NCBI RefSeq assembly: GCF_004367745.1
Contig: NZ_CP037993.1
Location: 5,270,001 to 5,334,000, forward strand
DNA: 64,000 nt
Source: Herbaspirillum huttiense
GTDB taxonomy: Bacteria > Pseudomonadota > Gammaproteobacteria > Burkholderiales > Burkholderiaceae_D
Direction of reading: 5' to 3'
Shown: in pieces, positions 43,202-51,387 of the stretch
How positions within the stretch are numbered: position 1 is the first letter of the stretch
Layout: every line of letters begins with the position of its first letter
The notes under the pieces: generated by a model
Told to the model about the DNA's origin: nothing
What the model saw: the letters and a program-made list of their open reading frames with translations, nothing else
Databases searched by the model: none
Translations under genes and position numbers: made by a program

Positions 43202-44065
43202 ATGCGCATCGACGCGCACCAGCACTTCTGGCGCTACCGTTCCGAGGATTATCCCTGGATCGGTACCGGCATGGACCTGCTGGCGCAAGACCGCCTGCCC
43301 TACCAGTTCCAGCCCCTGCTGGACGCCCAGGGCCTGCATGCGTCGATCACGGTGCAAGCCCGTCCGGGCCACGAGGAGACCGGTTTCCTGCTGGAGATGG
43401 CGCGGCGCGATGCGCGCATCGCCGGCGTGATCGCCTGGGATGACATCGCCTCGCCGCAACTGGCCGAGCGCATGGAGCAATGGGGCCGCGCCAAGATGCT
43501 GGGGCTGCGTCATCCGATGCAGGACGAGGATGATGCCGCGCAAGCGCTGGTACAACCGCAGTTCAATCACGGCGTGCGCTGGCTGCAGGAGCGCGACTAC
43601 GTGCTGGAAGTGCTCACCCATGAACGCCACCTGCCGCAGCTGCGCCAGCTCTGCGCCTTGCATGACCAGCACTGGGTGGTCCTGAATCACCTTGGCAAGC
43701 CGGCCCTGAAGGAATTCCGCAAGGGCCGCGCCGCCTATGAGCGCTGGCGCCAGCAGTTGCGCGAACTGGCCGCCATGCCGCACGTGGCCTGCAAGATCTC
43801 GGGCCTCTTGACCGAAGCCGACTGGCTGCGCGGACTCTGCACGCGCGACTTCGATCACATCGTGCAGTGTCTCGATACGGCGCTGGAACTGTTCGGTCCG
43901 CAGCGCCTCATGTTCGGCTCCGACTGGCCTGTCTGCCTGCTGGCCGCCTCCTATGCAAGGGTGGTGGCGGTGGTGCGGGAATGGGCCGCGCGCCGTCTTT
44001 CTCCAGCGGACCAGGACGCCCTGTGGGGCGAATCCTCGGCCCGGATTTATGGCCTGATGCCATAA
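43202..44065 (+). CDS. Amidohydrolase-family sugar lactonase (COG3618), probable xylonolactonase
   Basis: A 287-residue TIM-barrel hydrolase of the L-fuconolactonase / 2-pyrone-4,6-dicarboxylate lactonase group. It starts MRIDAHQHFWRYR, whose HxH metal site is the family mark; an earlier ATG at 43139 adds 21 residues ahead of it. Further family segments are GLRHPMQDEDD near 100, NHLGKPAL near 163 and MFGSDWPVCLL near 238. Placed right after xylonate dehydratase, it may open D-xylonolactone to xylonate. Caulobacter uses an unrelated SMP-30-type lactonase (XylC) for that step, so this would be a non-homologous replacement. Another sugar lactone is possible. Confidence 0.82.
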   Translation: MRIDAHQHFWRYRSEDYPWIGTGMDLLAQDRLPYQFQPLLDAQGLHASITVQARPGHEETGFLLEMARRDARIAGVIAWDDIASPQLAERMEQWGRAKMLGLRHPMQDEDDAAQALVQPQFNHGVRWLQERDYVLEVLTHERHLPQLRQLCALHDQHWVVLNHLGKPALKEFRKGRAAYERWRQQLRELAAMPHVACKISGLLTEADWLRGLCTRDFDHIVQCLDTALELFGPQRLMFGSDWPVCLLAASYARVVAVVREWAARRLSPADQDALWGESSARIYGLMP

Positions 44066-44183
44066 GGTTTTCCCCGGCTGCCTTTTCATTGCCAAGCGGT
44101 TTTCACGGTGCGATATTGCGCCAGGGAACGCTTTGTCATGACAAGGTACGGGGAGACAAAAAATCAAACGCCTCAAACGCAAC

Positions 44184-45689
44184 ATGACCCTGCTGGTCGG
44201 CTCGCTGACACTGATGGCAGGGGTCATCACCAGTGTGGTGCTCTACCAGAGCTACAAGCAGGTAGAACACATTTCGGTCAATCACACCCTCAACGTGGCG
44301 CGTATCGCACAGCGTTCGATCTCGCGCAACATGGAGCTGCTTTCGCTGGCGCTGGACAGCCTGGCGTGGCGCTATCGCCATACGCAACTGCATCGCATGC
44401 CGGCCCAGCAACAACTGGAATTTCTGCTGGGCGAAAAGATCGAGGCCGGCTACATCGCGGCCCAGGGCATCATCGACGCCGATGGTGAACGCGTGGTCGG
44501 ATCACCCGTGCTGGACGAGATCATGCCGGGCAATTTTGCCGGCCGCGATTTCTTCGACGGGCCACGACGGGACGCGCGCGCCACCCTCTTCATTTCGTCC
44601 CCGCAAGCGGTACGGCTGGAACGGCGCGCCCAGGTGATCGTGCTGTCCAAGCGGCTGGTCCATGTCGACGGCAGTTTTGGCGGGGTGGTCTTCATGGTGC
44701 TCTACCTGGATTATTTCCGGCAGCTGTTCGAGGCCATGTCATTGGAAAAGAATGCGGTCATGTCGCTCTACTCGGTGGAGGGCGTGGCCTACATGCGCCT
44801 GCCTTATGACGAGGCCTTCATCGGCTCCCGGGTGGAAAATGCCCCGCAGCTGCAAAAGCTGCTGGCGTCCAGCGCCCCCGCTGAAGGCAGCTATTTCACG
44901 CGCTCGCAGCAGGATGGGGTGCAGCGCCTCTACACCTACGTGCGCGTGCCACAGACGCGCTGGGTGGTCTTCATCGGCCACACCAAGGCGGCGCTGTTCC
45001 GTGAATGGATGCGCATGTTCTATGCCGTGGTCTTCCTGATGGCGCTCTTCAGCACGGCGGCCTTCTACCTCATCAGCCGCGTGCGCGAGGAATTGTTCCG
45101 CCGCAGCAAGCTGGACCAGCAACTGGAGGAGCAGGCCCGCACCGACAAGCTGACCACGCTGCTGAACCGCCGCGCCCTGGACGAAGTCCTGCAGGAGGCC
45201 TGGCACAAATGCCAGCGCAATGACTCCGCACGCTTTGCGGTGCTGTTTGCGGATGTGGATTTTTTCAAGCTCTACAACGATACCTACGGCCACAAGGCGG
45301 GCGACTATGCCCTGGTGGCCGTGGCCCGTTGCATCAAGGGTGCGGTTTCCCGCCATTGCGACCGTGCCGGTCGCTACGGGGGTGAAGAATTCGTGGTGCT
45401 GCTCGATGAGGCCGATGCCGAGGGCGCCATGCACGTGGGCAAGCTGATATTGGCAGCGCTGCAGGCCCAGAAGATCCCGCATGAACGCAGCCCGTTCGGC
45501 CGCCTCACCATCAGCATCGGCGTGGCCTGCCTGGAGCGCGGCGTGCATCGCAGTGTCGACGAAATCATCAAGGCCGCCGATGAGGCGCTCTATCAGGCCA
45601 AGCGCGAAGGCCGCAACCGGGTGCGGCTGTACCAGGCCACCGCCAAGGTGGTCCCGGCTGAATGGCAGCTCAGTTCAGCGAACAGTTGA
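44184..45689 (+). CDS. Membrane diguanylate cyclase with dCache-like sensor and GGDEF domain
   Basis: A 501-residue protein. A first membrane helix (LLVGSLTLMAGVITSVVLY) leads to a periplasmic double-PAS/Cache-type sensor of about 250 residues, then a second helix (FYAVVFLMALFSTAAFYLI near 275), a short coiled segment and a GGDEF domain. The active-site motif is GGEEF at 399-403, and FADVDFFKLYNDTYGH gives the metal- and GTP-contacting residues. No EAL domain is present, so it should make cyclic di-GMP. GGGGAG lies 29 bases before this ATG, and the basic stretch IKRLKRN is encoded in frame between; see the finding on a possible ATC start. Its 3' end overlaps the convergent peptidase gene by 20 bp. 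Confidence 0.9.
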   Translation: MTLLVGSLTLMAGVITSVVLYQSYKQVEHISVNHTLNVARIAQRSISRNMELLSLALDSLAWRYRHTQLHRMPAQQQLEFLLGEKIEAGYIAAQGIIDADGERVVGSPVLDEIMPGNFAGRDFFDGPRRDARATLFISSPQAVRLERRAQVIVLSKRLVHVDGSFGGVVFMVLYLDYFRQLFEAMSLEKNAVMSLYSVEGVAYMRLPYDEAFIGSRVENAPQLQKLLASSAPAEGSYFTRSQQDGVQRLYTYVRVPQTRWVVFIGHTKAALFREWMRMFYAVVFLMALFSTAAFYLISRVREELFRRSKLDQQLEEQARTDKLTTLLNRRALDEVLQEAWHKCQRNDSARFAVLFADVDFFKLYNDTYGHKAGDYALVAVARCIKGAVSRHCDRAGRYGGEEFVVLLDEADAEGAMHVGKLILAALQAQKIPHERSPFGRLTISIGVACLERGVHRSVDEIIKAADEALYQAKREGRNRVRLYQATAKVVPAEWQLSSANS

Positions 45690-46842
45690 GCCACTTGGCG
45701 ATGCGCACCCCATCCAGCCGCGAGCCATCGGCAGTGCCGCTGCCCAGCATGGTGACGATCACCGGCCGGCGGTCATGCACCAGCAGGCGCAGCACCATGT
45801 TGTGGCCGGACTCGTTGATGAAGCCGGTCTTCTGCACGGTGGCATTGACCTGGCCGTAGCGGATCAGGCGATTGGAATTGATGTACTGCAGCTGGCCACG
45901 GCCGATGTTGATGATCTTCTGCTTGTCCAGCGAATCATTGCGGATGAGCTGGTAGCGGTTGGCCGCCTTGACCAGTTCGGCCAGCTCGCGCGGGGTCGAA
46001 ACATTCTCGGGCGACAGGCCGGTACCGTTCTCGAAATGGGTATGCGGCATGCCCAGTGCCTGGGCGCGTGCATTCATGGCGGCGATGAAGGCCGGACGGC
46101 CGCCCGGATAGTCGCGGCTCATGGCGGCGGCAGCGCGGTTCTCGGAAGACATCAGGGCGATGTGCAGCATGTCGGCACGCGACAGGCTGGCCCCGACGTT
46201 CAGGCGCGAATGGGTGAATTTGAGGTTGTCCAGGTCATCCTCGGTCACTTCCAGGCGATTGGCCATGGGCAGCGACTTCTGGTCCAGCCAGACGATGGCC
46301 GTCATCAGCTTGGTCACCGAGGCGATGGGGGCGACCGTATCGGCGTTGCGCTCGAAGAGCGGCGTATTGGTCTCTTCATCGAGCACGTACACCCCGCGCG
46401 AGAAGATGTGGCGGCGCGAGGCTTCGGTGAAACCGCAGCGCGGCAGCAGCTCGGGCTTGGTGTTGGTGGTGATGGCCGTTGCCGGGGCGGCCGGACTCGC
46501 CGCGGCGGCGGTGGCCGCGGTCGCTCCGGCTGCAGCAGCGGCCGCAGCCGCACGGCCACGACGGCGGCCACGCGCCGGGGTGCGCGCCTTGGCAGGCAGG
46601 GCGGCCTTCTTGCGTACGCTGCGATTGCGGCCCTTGGCACCGCTGCTGGCGGCCCGGTGCTTGCCGGCCGTGGAGCCGGCGGCCTGGGCCTCGCTGAGCT
46701 TGCCCGAGAGCGCCGTCAGCGCCAGCAGCAAGACGCTGCACATCAGGAGACGGACCACCATGCCGGCCCGGCGCAGGCCAGGCAGGATCAGCAGGGAAAA
46801 GCGTAAATCATTACCGGAACGGGACTGCTGCGTGCGAAACAT
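45670..46842 (-). CDS. pbpG: D-alanyl-D-alanine endopeptidase, PBP7 type (peptidase S11)
   Basis: A 390-residue serine peptidase. The three active-site motifs are SVTK at 175-178, SEN at 233-235 and KTG at 338-340. A hydrophobic signal (RLLMCSVLLLALTALS) is followed by a basic and Ala-rich low-complexity stretch from about 60 to 125, including an RGRRRGR run and a poly-Ala tract, before the catalytic domain at ELLPRCGFTEA. The start MFRTQQSRSG is taken because it is the first ATG after the promoter region; the ATG at 46761 (MVVRLLM) gives a tidier signal peptide and is a real alternative. It trims peptidoglycan cross-links in the periplasm. Confidence 0.9.
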   Translation of the reverse strand: MFRTQQSRSGNDLRFSLLILPGLRRAGMVVRLLMCSVLLLALTALSGKLSEAQAAGSTAGKHRAASSGAKGRNRSVRKKAALPAKARTPARGRRRGRAAAAAAAAGATAATAAAASPAAPATAITTNTKPELLPRCGFTEASRRHIFSRGVYVLDEETNTPLFERNADTVAPIASVTKLMTAIVWLDQKSLPMANRLEVTEDDLDNLKFTHSRLNVGASLSRADMLHIALMSSENRAAAAMSRDYPGGRPAFIAAMNARAQALGMPHTHFENGTGLSPENVSTPRELAELVKAANRYQLIRNDSLDKQKIINIGRGQLQYINSNRLIRYGQVNATVQKTGFINESGHNMVLRLLVHDRRPVIVTMLGSGTADGSRLDGVRIAKWLNCSLN

Positions 46843-47094
46843 CGTCGAAAACCTTGTCGGTGCGATCATCCAAGACCGGCCATGATACGGAAACTTGGCT
46901 TTCAATGCAGCAACCTTCACTGCCGTACAGCCGCAAGTGAATAAGATGACAAGGCGACAAGTCCCGGGGAGGCCGCCGCCGCGAGACATAATTTGCTTCC
47001 CTGGCTGCAACCGGACGGCGCATAATCTGTCCATTCCCGGCCGGGGCAGGCTGCTTCCGGCGCACTCCGTCTGACTGAATCAACGATTTTCTTC

Positions 47095-48396
47095 ATGTCC
47101 AATCTCATCGTACACGGTGGCCGCCCGCTGCGCGGCGACATCACCCCCTCCGCCAACAAGAATGCCGTCCTCCCCATCCTCTGCGCCACCCTGCTGACCG
47201 ACCAGCCGCTGCGGCTGATCGGCATCCCCGAGATCACCGATGTCAAGAAGATCCTCGAGATCTTCCGCGTGCTGGGCAGCGAGGTGAAGGTGGACTATGC
47301 CAGCGGCGTGCTGGAACTGCATCACCGCGATACGCACTTCGATCCCAAAGTGCACCACCTGCCGGAGGAGATGCGTTCCTCCATCATGCTGGTACCGCCG
47401 CTGCTGGCGCGCTTCGGCGTGGCGCGGCTGGAGAACGACGTCAAGGGCTGCACGCTCGGCGTGCGCGAGATCGATCCGCACGTCGAAGTCTTCCAGCGCT
47501 TCGGGGCCCGGGTGGAGAGCAGCCCGGATTCGCTCATCATCCGCACCGGCGGCCGCATGCAGGCCAATCATCACTGGCTGGACTATGCCTCGGTCACCAC
47601 GACCGAAAACTTCGTGCTGTGCGCCGCTGCCGCCGAGGGCGAGTCGGTACTCACCAATGCCGCCTCGGAACCGCACGTGCAGGAATTCTGCCGCTTCATG
47701 GTGATGATGGGCGTGCAGATCGACGGCCTCGGCACCTCGCGCGTGACGGTGCGCGGCGGCCAGCAGCTGGGCGGCGGTGAATTCCGCTTCGACGAGGATT
47801 TCCACGAGATCGCCACCTTCCTCGCCATGGGCGCCATCACCGGGGGCCAGGTCCGCGTGCGCAACAGCGCACCGGAACAGTTCCCGCTGATCGACCGCAC
47901 CTTCGCCAAATTCGGCGTCGAAGTGGTGCATGAGAACGGCTGGTCGCACACGCGCCAGAACGGGCCGCTGAAGGTGGTCAAACCCTTCACCAGCAACATC
48001 CTCACCAAAGTGGAAGCCGCGCCCTGGCCCTATCTGCCGGTGGACCTGCTGCCCATCTTCATCGCCCTGGGTGTCAAGGCCGAGGGCAACACCATGTTCT
48101 GGAACAAGATCTACGACGGTGCCATGGGCTGGAGCAGCGAACTGTCCAAGTTCGGTGCCCACGTGTTCCTGGGTGATCCGCATCGCCTGATCACCTTCGG
48201 CGGCCTGCCGCTGTCGCCGGCTTCGGTGGAAAGCCCCTACATCATCCGCGTGGCCATCGCGCTGTTCATGGTCGCCGCCAGCATCGAGGGCCGCTCCGAG
48301 ATCCGCAATGCGCTGCCGATCCGGCGCGCCCATCCCAAATTCGTGGAGAACCTGCGTTCGCTGGGAGCAGTCGTCGATTGGGTCGAGGAAGACTGA
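47095..48396 (+). CDS. murA: UDP-N-acetylglucosamine 1-carboxyvinyltransferase (MurA family)
   Basis: A 433-residue enolpyruvyl transferase. The catalytic region shows Lys22-Asn23 in PSANKNAVLPILC, and Cys119 in NDVKGCTLGVREID takes the place of the active-site Cys of MurA, the residue hit by fosfomycin. Other marks are MRSSIMLVPPLLARFGVA and DLLPIFIALGVKAEGNTMFW. It moves enolpyruvate from PEP to UDP-GlcNAc, the first committed step of peptidoglycan synthesis. It stands alone next to the PBP7-type gene and not among mur or his genes, so it may be a second, divergent copy; only the genome can show that. A divergent 252-bp region separates it from the peptidase gene. Confidence 0.88.
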   Translation: MSNLIVHGGRPLRGDITPSANKNAVLPILCATLLTDQPLRLIGIPEITDVKKILEIFRVLGSEVKVDYASGVLELHHRDTHFDPKVHHLPEEMRSSIMLVPPLLARFGVARLENDVKGCTLGVREIDPHVEVFQRFGARVESSPDSLIIRTGGRMQANHHWLDYASVTTTENFVLCAAAAEGESVLTNAASEPHVQEFCRFMVMMGVQIDGLGTSRVTVRGGQQLGGGEFRFDEDFHEIATFLAMGAITGGQVRVRNSAPEQFPLIDRTFAKFGVEVVHENGWSHTRQNGPLKVVKPFTSNILTKVEAAPWPYLPVDLLPIFIALGVKAEGNTMFWNKIYDGAMGWSSELSKFGAHVFLGDPHRLITFGGLPLSPASVESPYIIRVAIALFMVAASIEGRSEIRNALPIRRAHPKFVENLRSLGAVVDWVEED

Positions 48397-49011
48397 TCTT
48401 CACGGTTCGACCTTGCAGGGGAAGCGCCCGGCGCAAGCTTCCCCTGCCACCCTCCGATTTCCATTCCGCGATGTGCCCTTCGCACCCGCCGCTTCCTCCC
48501 TCCTTTCCCCTGCGATTGCGGCTGTCCTCCCGGGCGCTGTGCATTGTCCTCAGGGCCAGTTTTCTTCTTCCTTTCACAGTTTGTGTTGGCTGCCGCCAGT
48601 CCTGCGCCGGCACACTTTTGAAATTGCCCAAAACACCTGCTTGTTGATCAAATAAATCGAATTATTTCGACAGCCCTGCGCCGACCCGGCACGGATAATT
48701 TCCGGCGTTAATCTACGCCGTGGCGGAAGTACTGGTCATGCATGGCGGATGCGGTCGAGCCACCCGAACACAAGACAAGGCCGACCGGCCCCGGCAGGAA
48801 TCGCTTCAGCTCCCTCCACCGAGACAGGCTTCGCCCCACTGATCCGAACGCAGACGCTTGCGCCGGCCAGTCCTGTCTCCTCCGCAATGATCGCCATGCC
48901 TGCCGGGTCGGCAGTGCCGTGGCCTCTGTCGTCCTGCGGCTGGCGTAGTCGTGATCAACATGCATGCCGGATGACGCGATCGGGTATGCCTTCAACGATA
49001 AAGCAGCCACC
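48397..49011. other. Intergenic region between murA and the BapA-like gene
   Basis: A 615-bp stretch without a supported gene. It starts with a stem-loop at 48415-48447 (arms GCAGGGGAAGC / GCTTCCCCTGC). An AT-richer block at 48600-48715, with TCGAATTATTTCGA-like symmetry near 48657, is the likely promoter zone for the BapA-like gene, leaving a long leader. Short frames at 48742-48948 are Arg/Cys-rich and have no family character. Confidence 0.55.
48415..48447 (+). terminator. Stem-loop after murA, probable terminator
   Basis: An 11-bp perfect stem (GCAGGGGAAGC / GCTTCCCCTGC) with an 11-base loop, 19 bp past the murA stop. There is no T-run, so it may be weak or Rho-assisted. Confidence 0.5.
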
Positions 49012-51387
49012 ATGAGCATTACCGTACTGAACCTGACCGAAGCCAGCGCCCTGCTGCGCACCATCAACAAGCGCGACATCAAGGACGTGCGCGCCATCGA
49101 TCTCGACCTGGCCCTGGTGCTGGAGAGCGGCCACAAGATCATCATCAGCCGCGGTGCCGTGGCGGCGGTGAATTCACCGCAACTGATGCTGGAGTTCGCC
49201 GACGGCGATGTCGCCCTGGGTGACGTGTTCGAGAAGCTCAACCACATCGAGGTCCCGGCCGATGCTGCCGTGACCGTCACCTCCAAGGAGATCACGCGCT
49301 ATGGCATCAAGCGTGTGGTCCAACCCAAGGTCGCCAGGAACAAGCAGGATCAGGAAGCGGACAAGGACAAGACCGACGAGGAAACCGCGGCCTCCCCCGA
49401 CACCGAGGAGGCGCGCCCCGCCGAAGCGCTGGCCGGCAACGACGGATCCGGCGGCAGTCGCAGCGGCGACTCGGGCGGTAGTGACATCACTGCGAGCAAG
49501 TTCGCCAGCGGCAAGGGGAGCAGCTCTTCGCTGGCGATACAGGATGTGGCCGATGCCCCGGCCGATATCGGCAGCAGCAAGGGAGGGATCTCCTGGCCGG
49601 TAATTGCCGGCGGCCTGGGCCTGCTGGCGGCGGCAGGGGGTTGGGGTGGAGGCGGCGGCGGTGGCGGCGGTGCTGCCGCGTCCGGTGCTGGTAGCGGCAG
49701 TGGCGCTGGCATTGCCGCAACCCTGTCCGGTGCTGCGGCCCTCGGTCCACTCAACAATGCCACCATCACCGCCTATGACGCTGAAGGCCGGGTGATCGGC
49801 AAGGCGGTCCCGGTCATCAATGGCCGTTACACGCTGGTGCTGGACCAATCCGGCTACAAGGGCCTGATCCTGCTGGCCATCCGCGACAACACCCCCGGCG
49901 TGGCCGACAACTATGCCGATGAAGCCAGCGTGCGCATGACCGATCTCGGCAACACCGTGCTGCGCGCCGTGGCATTGGCCGATGGCAGCAACCAGATCAT
50001 CAACGTCACGGCCTTGACCGAACTGGCCGCGCTCAAGGCGGGCCTGGGGACCGGCCAGACCAACCTGGCTGCCGCACAGGTCAGCGCGACCACGGTGACC
50101 GGCGCGAATGCCGCCGTCAGCAACCTGTTCAAGGTCGACATCCTCTCCGGTGAGGTGGCCCCGGTGACCACCACCGATGCCCAAGGCGCGGCCGTGATCA
50201 ATCCGGCCTTCCTGCAGTCGGCCAGCGTGACCGCGCGCAACTACGGCATCGCGCTCAAGGCCATTGCCAACCTGGTCCAGACCAACAAGGAACGCTATGC
50301 CAACAACGGCGAAGCCATCCGCAAGCTGGCCGATGCCCTGCAGTTCACGGATGGCTTGCTGAGCCGGCTCAAATGGAAAGACGGCACTACCCAATCCGAC
50401 CTCTTCGGCGAAAGCCTCAACGCGCGCGCCAACGATCCAACCAGCAGCCCGAAAGAACGCGACGATGCACGCAAACTCTTCGACCAGCTGCAAAAGCTGC
50501 CCAACGGCAGCAGCATCAACGACTTCCTGCTGGACAACCACATCGCGCTGTCCGACCCCGCCATCCTCATCAAGAACACCACGCCCGGCGGTCCGCCGTG
50601 GCAGGCACCGGCCAGCAGCGGCACGGTGATCCTGAATCAGGAAGCCCTCGGCAACGGTGGCCTGGCGGTCCGTGCGCCACCGCAGTCCAAGGTGGAAGTG
50701 ACCTTCGTCGGCCATGACGCACAGGGCAAGGAGGTCCGCGTGAAGCTGCCGGTGAGCACCGCCGACAGCAGCGGCATTGCCGTACTGCGTCCCAACGAGG
50801 CCGCCATCGAGCTGCTCAAACAGGTGACGCGCGAACAGCCCGTGACGGCCCAGGTGGCCGTCAGCGATGGCGACAACAGCCGCAGCGCGAACAACCTCTG
50901 GCAGGGCAACGCCGATGTGCGCATCGACATCAAGACGCCACCCGGCCTGACCGATTTCGCCAGCAACAAGATCATGCTGGCCAACGATTCCTTCTACACC
51001 GGTGGCGAGGGCAACGATCCGCTGCGCACCACGCCGCAAGGCAATGACGACCTGCTCACCAGCGACGCTTCCGTGCGGGTGGTACTGGGCAATGCGATCA
51101 AGTCAAGCGAACGCCTGCAGTTCGCCGTGGCCACGGCCAAGGGTGCTGACGACCAGCCGATCTACGGCAACTGGATCGATCCGGTCGGGCTGGCGGTGGA
51201 ACGCATCGACAGCGGCGGCCAGGTGCACTACCTGGCCCGCAATCTGGTCAGCACGGATGGGCCGGTCTGGGTCAAGGCGCGCGTGGTGCAGATCGGTGCG
51301 CAGTTCACCAACGGCTTTGGCGGCTCGCGGGAGCTGGATAAGGCGCAGGTCGCCACATCCGCTACACCGCCGCCACCCGCGAGCTGA
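49012..51387 (+). CDS. BapA-like large exported protein, N-terminal part (frameshifted gene)
   Basis: A 791-residue frame with the BapA-prefix-like N terminus: MSITVLNLTEASALLRTINK, then DVRAIDLDLALVLESGHKIII and a charged Asp/Glu/Lys segment (120-150). Around 194-219 is a hydrophobic glycine run (WPVIAGGLGLLAAAGGW followed by nine Gly), common in BapA/LapA-type adhesins ahead of the repeat region. Two Ig-like or Ca-binding repeat modules follow. The frame ends early at 51387 with a proline-rich nonsense tail (ATSATPPPPAS). The next frame continues the protein with good sequence, so one base is missing near 51349-51351. If intact, the protein would be about 1377 residues, secreted by a type I system and used in biofilm or adhesion. 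Confidence 0.75.
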   Translation: MSITVLNLTEASALLRTINKRDIKDVRAIDLDLALVLESGHKIIISRGAVAAVNSPQLMLEFADGDVALGDVFEKLNHIEVPADAAVTVTSKEITRYGIKRVVQPKVARNKQDQEADKDKTDEETAASPDTEEARPAEALAGNDGSGGSRSGDSGGSDITASKFASGKGSSSSLAIQDVADAPADIGSSKGGISWPVIAGGLGLLAAAGGWGGGGGGGGGAAASGAGSGSGAGIAATLSGAAALGPLNNATITAYDAEGRVIGKAVPVINGRYTLVLDQSGYKGLILLAIRDNTPGVADNYADEASVRMTDLGNTVLRAVALADGSNQIINVTALTELAALKAGLGTGQTNLAAAQVSATTVTGANAAVSNLFKVDILSGEVAPVTTTDAQGAAVINPAFLQSASVTARNYGIALKAIANLVQTNKERYANNGEAIRKLADALQFTDGLLSRLKWKDGTTQSDLFGESLNARANDPTSSPKERDDARKLFDQLQKLPNGSSINDFLLDNHIALSDPAILIKNTTPGGPPWQAPASSGTVILNQEALGNGGLAVRAPPQSKVEVTFVGHDAQGKEVRVKLPVSTADSSGIAVLRPNEAAIELLKQVTREQPVTAQVAVSDGDNSRSANNLWQGNADVRIDIKTPPGLTDFASNKIMLANDSFYTGGEGNDPLRTTPQGNDDLLTSDASVRVVLGNAIKSSERLQFAVATAKGADDQPIYGNWIDPVGLAVERIDSGGQVHYLARNLVSTDGPVWVKARVVQIGAQFTNGFGGSRELDKAQVATSATPPPPAS

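Noticed and set aside
48742-49015. Short plus-strand frames between murA and the BapA-like gene
   Set aside because: Arg/Cys/Pro-rich with no ribosome site; most likely untranslated leader.
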